From contig CM066924.1 in NCBI GenBank assembly GCA_033964015.1, positions 12,674,625 to 12,738,624 of the forward strand: a stretch of DNA of 64,000 bases, read 5' to 3'. Both the position numbers and the translations under genes were made by a program. Within the stretch, counting starts at the first letter, position 1, and every line of letters starts with the position of its first letter. Positions 55,871-64,000 of the stretch are shown in pieces. The DNA is from Scolanthus callimorphus (lineage: Eukaryota > Cnidaria > Anthozoa > Actiniaria > Edwardsiidae). The notes under the pieces are model-generated. The model saw only the letters and a list, made by a program, of their open reading frames with translations, made no database searches and was not told where the DNA came from.

Positions 55871-56533
55871 TGCATATTTGGCGTCCGTAGAAGGCCCGAG
55901 GTAGTTGCGCATGGAAAAAGCATCGAGTTAATTTCTTGTCATTGCTTTTGACATCTCAGAAACCTCGCTTTTGAACATTATTCTTGCTTTCGTGAGATGT
56001 TTCCATTACAATAACTAAACTGATAGCCTTTGATTTTTTTGTAACTGAACTTCCAGAAAACTTCGCTGGTAACTCGCTAGTAATTTTGAGTCTGATTGGC
56101 TTTCCTTTCGTCCTATTATTTGTACAATTTGTCCTAAGACTTTAACAATACTTTATAGATTTCAGTTTCGAATATCAATAAATTCTCTTATAGAATTAAA
56201 TCGGCCAAATCTTCAAAACACACACCGATGCTCAGCCTATTGCGCTCCTTTGTCAAGTACCGTTAACTTTGCTTGATCCTTCTATCGTGAATTATAGTAC
56301 AGAGCTCGTTCTTCAGATAATCTGTTTTATTTTTCTCCTCTATAAGTTGCCTAAATTTATTGTGCTTTCATTATGAGACTCAAATCCGTAACTTTTGCCT
56401 ATGTTAGCGAAATTTTGAGCAAAATGTATCGCGTAATGACGAAAAACCCGGCTCTTGCGCGACACTATTAGGTCACGTTATCCTTGACTAAACTGTCATT
56501 TTGACGAATGCCAGGTATCGATTTCAGCTCAGA

Positions 56534-58668
56534 CAATGGGGGCCAAAAATAAGTAAACACTTGCTATCCAGGCTGTTCCCCGCTCCCCTGTTCAATGTTG
56601 TTTGGTGCGCGCAGCGTTCAATTCAAATTGGCATACTCCAACATTGGAAGGGGGAACGGGGTGTTTACGATACTTTTGTCCGCCGCTGTCTGAGTGAAGT
56701 AACGCATGCGCACTAGCCTACTTTAGGCACTTGGAAAAATAATACGTGACTGTCTGAAATCACACGCAAATGAGGGCTTATTTGTTGCCCCTAAAGTTTC
56801 CCATAAAAATGGTGTTTAGGAGAAAATTTATTCCTAAACCAGTGCTTTCATATTATTCAGAACACACAGAACAGTTTTTCAAACGCTTCTGCTCGATTCT
56901 TAAAATATTTCGCTTGATGTTTTCTGTCGATGTCATCGTTTTGCACGGGGTGTTTGAGCTGATAGTTTGCGCCAACTGCGAAGTTATTAAAGGCAAAAAA
57001 TCTTACAGCTAGTTTAACCACGAGATTCTAGATAAAAGGGAGAATTTACGATTCTCAATCCGCAGCACGGGGGAAGTTTACTTGTTTGTTTGCAGGGGCA
57101 CCCAACGATAATTTTCGGTAAAATATCTGTTCGGATGGCGCTACGAGACCTGAGATTTTCGCTTCAGAATTTCAAGCTTTAACTTTCGTATCTAGATCAT
57201 AAGATCCCCTGGATTTTTCGAATTGCACAAAAAGGTTCTATTTTACAAATTTTGGGGGGATTTTTGCCGTTAAAAAGGTCACCTAAAATTTTCGGATAGA
57301 GTTTTTCCCCTAGCATTTTCGGAAGACTTGATTTCAATCCCTAAAATTTTCGCAACCCAAAACTTTCAGCTAAGAAATCCGAACAGATATAAAATTTATA
57401 GGAATTAAAAATACCCAGTTTACAGTCATTTGTATGCTCAGCAACGACTTATAATGGCATTCTGAGCTGTTTTACGGTATTGTCTCGTTGGGTGCCCCTG
57501 TGTTTGTTTGCTTCTTAACGAGATACAGCACTCTGTCTGGTACAGGGCCATGTGCCATCGGTAAATGGTTAAGTTGCCGCCATTTGACTTAACCATTAGA
57601 AAAACCTTGGTTCTCCGGGATAATTGATTTCAAACTAGGATAAAAATATCACTATATCTTCACTAACACTACATTATTGTTCTCAACCAAAAAGGCGACA
57701 GAAAAATACAGTTTTAATGAAGTAAAAAGCGTGGTAAACCATTAGCGACAATATAATATAAAGAGTAATACTTGTCTTCTTATCATTATGAACAGCTTAA
57801 CCATTCAACTTAACCGTAATATTTTTCTTACATGCTCAAAGGTAAACAAAGTTCTAACCCTGTATGTCGAATATAGCGCTAGATTGCTAGCCATTTCAAA
57901 AGCTTAAACTTTAAAATGTGGATAAAACGAAGACATTTTGGCGAGTTTAAATGAACGGTTAAGTCGGTTAAGTGTAATGTGGTGGTGCTTGTTTAACCAT
58001 ATGTATTTGCATATTTGGCGTCCGTAGAAGGCCGAGGTAGTTGCGCATGGAAAAAGCATCGAGTTAATTTCTTGTCATTGCTTTTGACATCTCAGAAACC
58101 TCGCTTTTGAACATTATTCTTGCTTTCGTGAGATGTTTCCATTACAATAACTAAACTGATAGCCTTTGATTTTTTGTAACTGAACTTCCAGAAAACTTCG
58201 CTGGTAACTCGCTAGTAATTTGAGTCTGATTGGCTTTCCTTTCGTCCTATTATTTGTACAATTTGTCCTAAGACTTTAACAATACTTTATAGATTTCAGT
58301 TTCGAATATCACTACATTCTCTTATAGAATTAAATCGGCCAAATCTTCAAAACACACACCGATGCTCAGCCTATTGCGCTCCTTTGTCAAGTACCGTTAA
58401 CTTTGCTTGATCCTTCTATCGTGAATTATAGTACAGAGCTCGTTCTTCAGATAATCTGTTTTATTTTTCTCCTCTATAAGTTGCCTAAATTTATTGTGCT
58501 TTCATTATGAGACTCAAATCCGTAACTTTTGCCTATGTTAGCGAAATTTTGAGCAAAAATGTATCGCGTAATGACGAAAAACCCGGCTCTTGCGCGACAC
58601 TATTAGGTCACGTTATCCTTGACTAAACTGTCATTTTGACGAATGCCAGGTATCGATTTCAGCTCAGA
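56534..58668. repeat. Array unit 2 (A type: foldback block plus 408-bp insert)
   Basis: Carries the foldback block (56534-56685), the insert (57093-57500) and the A-type bases gaacggttaag and cactacattc. Confidence 0.92.
57093..57500. mobile_element. 408-bp foldback MITE inserted in array unit 2
   Basis: Ends caggggcacccaacga and the exact inverse tcgttgggtgcccctg; inner inverted blocks aaaatatctgttcgga and tccgaacagatat. The empty site in units 1, 3 and 5 is acttgtttgtttgtttgctt; the filled site implies a 6-bp duplication (tgtttg), ambiguous because the target is a gttt repeat. CAGGG ends are common in hAT-like elements, which would normally give 8 bp. Confidence 0.88.
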
Positions 58669-60238
58669 CTGTCTGAGTGAAGTAACGCATGCGCACTAGC
58701 CTACTTTAGGCACTTGGAAAAATAATACGTGACTGTCTGAAATCACACGCAAATGAGGGCTTATTTGTTGCCCTAAAGTTTCCCATAAAAATGGTGTTTA
58801 GGAGAAAATTTATTCCTAAACCAGTGCTTTCATATTATTCAGAACACACAGAACAGTTTTTCAAACGCTTCTGCTCGATTCTTAAAATATTTCGCTTGAT
58901 GTTTTCTGTCGATGTCATCGTTTTGCACGGGGTGTTTGAGCTGATAGTTTGCGCCAACTGCGAAGTTATTAAAGGCAAAAAATCTTACAGCTAGTTTTAA
59001 CCACGAGATTCTAGATAAAAGGGAGAATTTACGATTCTCAATCCGCAGCACGGGGAAGTTTACTTGTTTGTTTGTTTGCTTCTTAACGAGATACAGCACT
59101 CTGTCTGGTACAGGGCCATGTGCCATCGGTAAATGGTTAAGTTGCCGCCATTTGACTTAACCATTAGAAAAACCTTGGTTCTCCGGGATAATTGATTTCA
59201 AACTAGGATAAAATATCACTATATCTTCACTAACACTACATTATTTGTTCTCAACCAAAAAGGCGACAGAAAAATACAGTTTTAATGAAGTAAAAAGCGT
59301 GGTAAACCATTAGCGACAATATAATATAAAGAGTAATACTTGTCTTCTTATCATTATGAACAGCTTAACCATTCAACTTAACCGTAATATTTTTCTACAT
59401 GCTCAAAGGTAAACAAAGTTCTAACCCTGTATGTCGAATATAGCGCTAGATTGCTAGCCATTTCAAAAGCTTAAACTTTAAAATGTGGATAAAACGAAGA
59501 CATTTTGGCGAGTTTAAATGAACAGTTAAGTCGGTTAAGTGTAATGTGGTGGTGCTTGTTTAACCATATGTATTTGCATATTTGGCGTCCGTAGAAGGCC
59601 CGAGGTAGTTGCGCATGGAAAAAGCATCGAGTTAATTTCTTGTCATTGCTTTTGACATCTCAGAAACCTCGCTTTTGAACATTATTCTTGCTTTCGTGAG
59701 ATGTTTCCATTACAATAACTAAACTGATAGCCTTTGATTTTTTTGTAACTGAACTTCCAGAAAACTTCGCTGGTAACTCGCTAGTAATTTTGAGTCTGAT
59801 TGGCTTTCCTTTCGTCCTATTATTTGTACAATTTGTCCTAAGACTTTAACAATACTTTATAGATTTCAGTTTCGAATATCAATAAATTCTCTTATAGAAT
59901 TAAATCGGCCAAATCTTCAAAACACACACCGATGCTCAGCCTATTGCGCTCCTTTGTCAAGTACCGTTAACTTTGCTTGATCCTTCTATCGTGAATTATA
60001 GTACAGAGCTCGTTCTTCAGATAATCTGTTTTATTTTTCTCCTCTATAAGTTGCCTAAATTTATTGTGCTTTCATTATGAGACTCAAATCCGTAACTTTT
60101 GCCTATGTTAGCGAAATTTTGAGCAAAAATGTATCGCGTAATGACGAAAAACCCGGCTCTTGCGCGACACTATTAGGTCACGTTATCCTTGACTAAACTG
60201 TCATTTTGACGAATGCCAGGTATCGATTTCAGCTCAGA
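58669..60238. repeat. Array unit 3 (B type: neither block nor insert)
   Basis: Starts directly at ctgtctgagtg after agctcaga; lacks both mobile segments and has B-type bases. Confidence 0.92.
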
Positions 60239-62372
60239 CAATGGGGGCCAAAAATAAGTAAACACTTGCTATCCAGGCTGTTCCCCGCTCCCCTGTTCAA
60301 TGTTGTTTGGTGCGCGCAGCGTTCAATTCAAATTGGCATACTCCAACATTGGAAGGGGGAACGGGTGTTTACGATACTTTTGTCCGCCGCTGTCTGAGTG
60401 AAGTAACGCATGCGCACTAGCCTACTTTAGGCACTTGAAAAATAATACGTGACTGTCTGAAATCACACGCAAATGAGGGCTTATTTGTTGCCCCTAAAGT
60501 TTCCCATAAAAATGGTGTTTAGGAGAAAATTTATTCCTAAACCAGTGCTTTCATATTATTCAGAACACACAGAACAGTTTTTCAAACGCTTCTGCTCGAT
60601 TCTTAAAATATTTCGCTTGATGTTTTCTGTCGATGTCATCGTTTTGCACGGGTGTTTGAGCTGATAGTTTGCGCCAACTGCGAAGTTATTAAAGGCAAAA
60701 AATCTTACAGCTAGTTTTAACCACGAGATTCTAGATAAAAGGGAGAATTTACGATTCTCAATCCGCAGCACGGGGGAAGTTTACTTGTTTGTTTGCAGGG
60801 GCACCCAACGATAATTTTCGGTAAAATATCTGTTCGGATGGCGCTACGAGACCTGAGATTTTCGCTTCAGAATTTCAAGCTTTAACTTTCGTATCTAGAT
60901 CATAAGATCCCTGGATTTTTCGAATTGCACAAAAAGGTTCTATTTTACAAATTTTGGGGGGATTTTTGCCGTTAAAAAGGTCACCTAAAATTTCGGATAG
61001 AGTTTTTCCCCTAGCATTTTCGGAAGACTTGATTTCAATCCCTAAAATTTTCGCAACCCAAAACTTTCAGCTAAGAAATCCGAACAGATATAAAATTTAT
61101 AGGAATTAAAAATACCCAGTTTACAGTCATTTGTATGCTCAGCAACGACTTATAATGGCATTCTGAGCTGTTTTACGGTATTGTCTCGTTGGGTGCCCCT
61201 GTGTTTGTTTGCTTCTTAACGAGATACAGCACTCTGTCTGGTACAGGGCCATGTGCCATCGGTAAATGGTTAAGTTGCCGCCATTTGACTTAACCATTAG
61301 AAAAACCTTGGTTCTCCGGGATAATTGATTTCAAACTAGGATAAAAATATCACTATATCTTCACTAACACTACATTATTTGTTCTCAACCAAAAAGGCGA
61401 CAGAAAAATACAGTTTTAATGAAGTAAAAAGCGTGGTAAACCATTAGCGACAATATAATATAAAGAGTAATACTTGTCTTCTTATCATTATGAACAGCTT
61501 AACCATTCAACTTAACCGTAATATTTTTCTTACATGCTCAAAGGTAAACAAAGTTCTAACCCTGTATGTCGAATATAGCGCTAGATTGCTAGCCATTTCA
61601 AAAGCTTAAACTTTAAAATGTGGATAAAACGAAGACATTTTGGCGAGTTTAAATGAACGGTTAAGTCGGTTAAGTGTAATGTGGTGGTGCTTGTTTAACC
61701 ATATGTATTGCATATTTGGCGTCCGTAGAAGGCCCGAGGTAGTTGCGCATGGAAAAAGCATCGAGTTAATTTCTTGTCATTGCTTTTGACATCTCAGAAA
61801 CCTCGCTTTTGAACATTATTCTTGCTTTCGTGAGATGTTTCCATTACAATAACTAAACTGATAGCCTTTGATTTTTTTGTAACTGAACTTCCAGAAAACT
61901 TCGCTGGTAACTCGCTAGTAATTTTGAGTCTGATTGGCTTTCCTTTCGTCCTATTATTTGTACAATTTGTCCTAAGACTTTAACAATACTTTATAGATTT
62001 CAGTTTCGAATATCACTACATTCTCTTATAGAATTAAATCGGCCAAATCTTCAAAACACACACCGATGCTCAGCCTATTGCGCTCCTTTGTCAAGTACCG
62101 TTAACTTTGCTTGATCCTTCTATCGTGAATTATAGTACAGAGCTCGTTCTTCAGATAATCTGTTTTATTTTTCTCCTCTATAAGTTGCCTAAATTTATTG
62201 TGCTTTCATTATGAGACTCAAATCCGTAACTTTTGCCTATGTTAGCGAAATTTTGAGCAAAAATGTATCGCGTAATGACGAAAAACCCGGCTCTTGCGCG
62301 ACACTATTAGGTCACGTTATCCTTGACTAAACTGTCATTTTGACGAATGCCAGGTATCGATTTCAGCTCAGA
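60239..62372. repeat. Array unit 4 (A type)
   Basis: Carries the foldback block (60239-60389), the insert (60796-61201) and A-type bases. It differs from unit 2 mainly by one-base length changes in short homopolymers. Confidence 0.92.
60796..61201. mobile_element. 406-bp foldback MITE in array unit 4
   Basis: Same insert at the same position as in unit 2, with a few one-base differences. It was therefore amplified with the array and not inserted separately. Confidence 0.88.
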
Positions 62373-63941
62373 CTGTCTGAGTGAAGTAACGCATGCGCAC
62401 TAGCCTACTTTAGGCACTTGGAAAAATAATACGTGACTGTCTGAAATCACACGCAAATGAGGGCTTATTTGTTGCCCCTAAAGTTTCCCATAAAAATGGT
62501 GTTTAGGAGAAAATTTATTCCTAAACCAGTGCTTTCATATTATTCAGAACACACAGAACAGTTTTTCAAACGCTTCTGCTCGATTCTTAAAATATTTCGC
62601 TTGATGTTTTCTGTCGATGTCATCGTTTTGCACGGGGTGTTTGAGCTGATAGTTTGCGCCAACTGCGAAGTTATTAAAGGCAAAAAATCTTACAGCTAGT
62701 TTTAACCACGAGATTCTAGATAAAAGGGAGAATTTACGATTCTCAATCCGCAGCACGGGGAAGTTTACTTGTTTGTTTGTTTGCTTCTTAACGAGATACA
62801 GCACTCTGTCTGGTACAGGGCCATGTGCCATCGGTAAATGGTTAAGTTGCCGCCATTTGACTTAACCATTAGAAAAACCTTGGTTCTCCGGGATAATTGA
62901 TTTCAAACTAGGATAAAAATATCACTATATCTTCACTAACACTACATTATTTGTTCTCAACCAAAAAGGCGACAGAAAATACAGTTTTAATGAAGTAAAA
63001 GCGTGGTAAACCATTAGCGACAATATAATATAAAGAGTAATACTTGTCTTCTTATCATTATGACAGCTTAACCATTCAACTTAACCGTAATATTTTTCTT
63101 ACATGCTCAAAGGTAAACAAAGTTCTAACCCTGTATGTCGAATATAGCGCTAGATTGCTAGCCATTTCAAAAGCTTAAACTTTAAAATGTGGATAAAACG
63201 AAGACATTTTGGCGAGTTTAAATGAACAGTTAAGTCGGTTAAGTGTAATGTGGTGGTGCTTGTTTAACCATATGTATTTGCATATTTGGCGTCCGTAGAA
63301 GGCCCGAGGTAGTTGCGCATGGAAAAAGCATCGAGTTAATTTCTTGTCATTGCTTTTGACATCTCAGAAACCTCGCTTTTGAACATTATTCTTGCTTTCG
63401 TGAGATGTTTCCATTACAATAACTAAACTGATAGCCTTTGATTTTTTTGTAACTGAACTTCCAGAAAACTTCGCTGGTAACTCGCTAGTAATTTTGAGTC
63501 TGATTGGCTTTCCTTTCGTCCTATTATTTGTACAATTTGTCCTAAGACTTTAACAATACTTTATAGATTTCAGTTTCGAATATCAATAAATTCTCTTATA
63601 GAATTAAATCGGCCAAATCTTCAAAACACACACCGATGCTCAGCCTATTGCGCTCCTTTGTCAAGTACCGTTAACTTTGCTTGATCCTTCTATCGTGAAT
63701 TATAGTACAGAGCTCGTTCTTCAGATAATCTGTTTTATTTTTCTCCTCTATAAGTTGCCTAAATTTATTGTGCTTTCATTATGAGACTCAATCCGTAACT
63801 TTTGCCTATGTTAGCGAAATTTTGAGCAAAAATGTATCGCGTAATGACGAAAAACCCGGCTCTTGCGCGACACTATTAGGTCACGTTATCCTTGACTAAA
63901 CTGTCATTTTGACGAATGCCAGGTATCGATTTCAGCTCAGA
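62373..63941. repeat. Array unit 5 (B type)
   Basis: Lacks both mobile segments and carries B-type bases; nearly identical to unit 3. Confidence 0.92.
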
Positions 63942-64000
63942 CAATGGGGGCCAAAAATAAGTAAACACTTGCTATCCAGGCTGTTCCCCGCTCCCCTGTT
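63942..64000. repeat. Array unit 6 (start only)
   Basis: The first 59 bp of the foldback block, cut by the window edge. Its presence fits the alternation and predicts an A-type unit to the right. Confidence 0.85.

Larger units (their letters stand above)
54812..56533. repeat. Array unit 1 (B-type body with foldback block; array left edge)
   Basis: Has the 150-bp foldback block at its start but no insert, and carries the B-type diagnostic bases. Similarity to other units begins exactly at the block, so the block marks the left boundary of the array. Confidence 0.9.
54812..64000. repeat. Dimeric higher-order tandem array (3.70-kb period), runs off the right edge
   Basis: Five full units and the start of a sixth: 54812-56533, 56534-58668, 58669-60238, 60239-62372, 62373-63941, 63942-64000. 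Units are almost identical apart from single-base indels and a few diagnostic changes, but alternate in type. Units 2 and 4 carry a 407-bp foldback insert and read gaacggttaag and cactacattc. Units 1, 3 and 5 lack it and read gaacagttaag and caataaattc. A 150-bp foldback block opens units 1, 2, 4 and 6 but is missing from 3 and 5. The distance from unit 2 to 4 is 3,705 bp and from 4 to 6 is 3,703 bp. No RNA gene or convincing protein gene is recognised in the unit. Confidence 0.95.

Noticed and set aside
54812..64000. rDNA, snRNA, histone or CRISPR array
   Set aside because: I recognise no rRNA, snRNA or tRNA core and no histone frame in the unit; units are far longer than CRISPR repeats and lack spacer variation.

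Overview
The window looks like nuclear DNA of an invertebrate animal, most likely an anthozoan cnidarian (stony coral or sea anemone). The evidence is AT-rich sequence, short exons with GT-AG introns, one intronless class A GPCR, a TRPA-type ankyrin channel, a secreted TSP1/EGF/fibronectin-like giant, and very many short foldback (MITE-like) repeats in introns and intergenic DNA. The taxon is an inference; no marker gene is present.

Layout. 1-1,124: no gene seen. 1,125-2,201 (+): intronless rhodopsin-type GPCR. 2,202-7,280: gene-poor, dominated by foldback repeats (a 316-bp near-perfect palindrome, a cluster of related hairpin elements at 4.7-6.95 kb) and a small coiled-coil ORF beside a tRNA-like half. 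About 7,282-21,470 (-): TRPA1-like channel in at least 16 supported exons; a 620-bp trinucleotide repeat, minisatellites and MITEs sit in its introns. 21.5-25.9 kb: repeats only. 25,926-43,206 (-): a gene whose 10 exons join in phase to give 2,747 codons: signal peptide, TSP1, EGF, four Cys-rich modules and about 20 FN3-like repeats, 17 of them in one 5.4-kb exon. A decayed copy of its first exon lies at 41.0-41.3 kb, and a hammerhead-ribozyme-like motif lies in its last intron in sense orientation. 43.2-54.8 kb: repeats, non-autonomous DNA transposons and a few weak exon candidates. 54,812-64,000: a tandem array of about 1.57-2.14 kb units that alternate in two types, forming a 3.70-kb dimeric higher-order repeat that runs off the right edge.

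The three genes show no sign of working together; they are ordinary neighbours. The TRPA-like and secreted-protein genes are read right to left, the GPCR left to right. The items most worth a second look are the higher-order array with its two nested foldback elements, the intronic hammerhead-like motif, the large secreted repeat protein with its broken duplicate first exon, and several transposon families whose target-site duplications can be read directly (9, 8, 7 and 3 bp). Two apparent single-base frameshifts in the TRPA-like gene and homopolymer-type differences between array copies suggest residual long-read indel errors.
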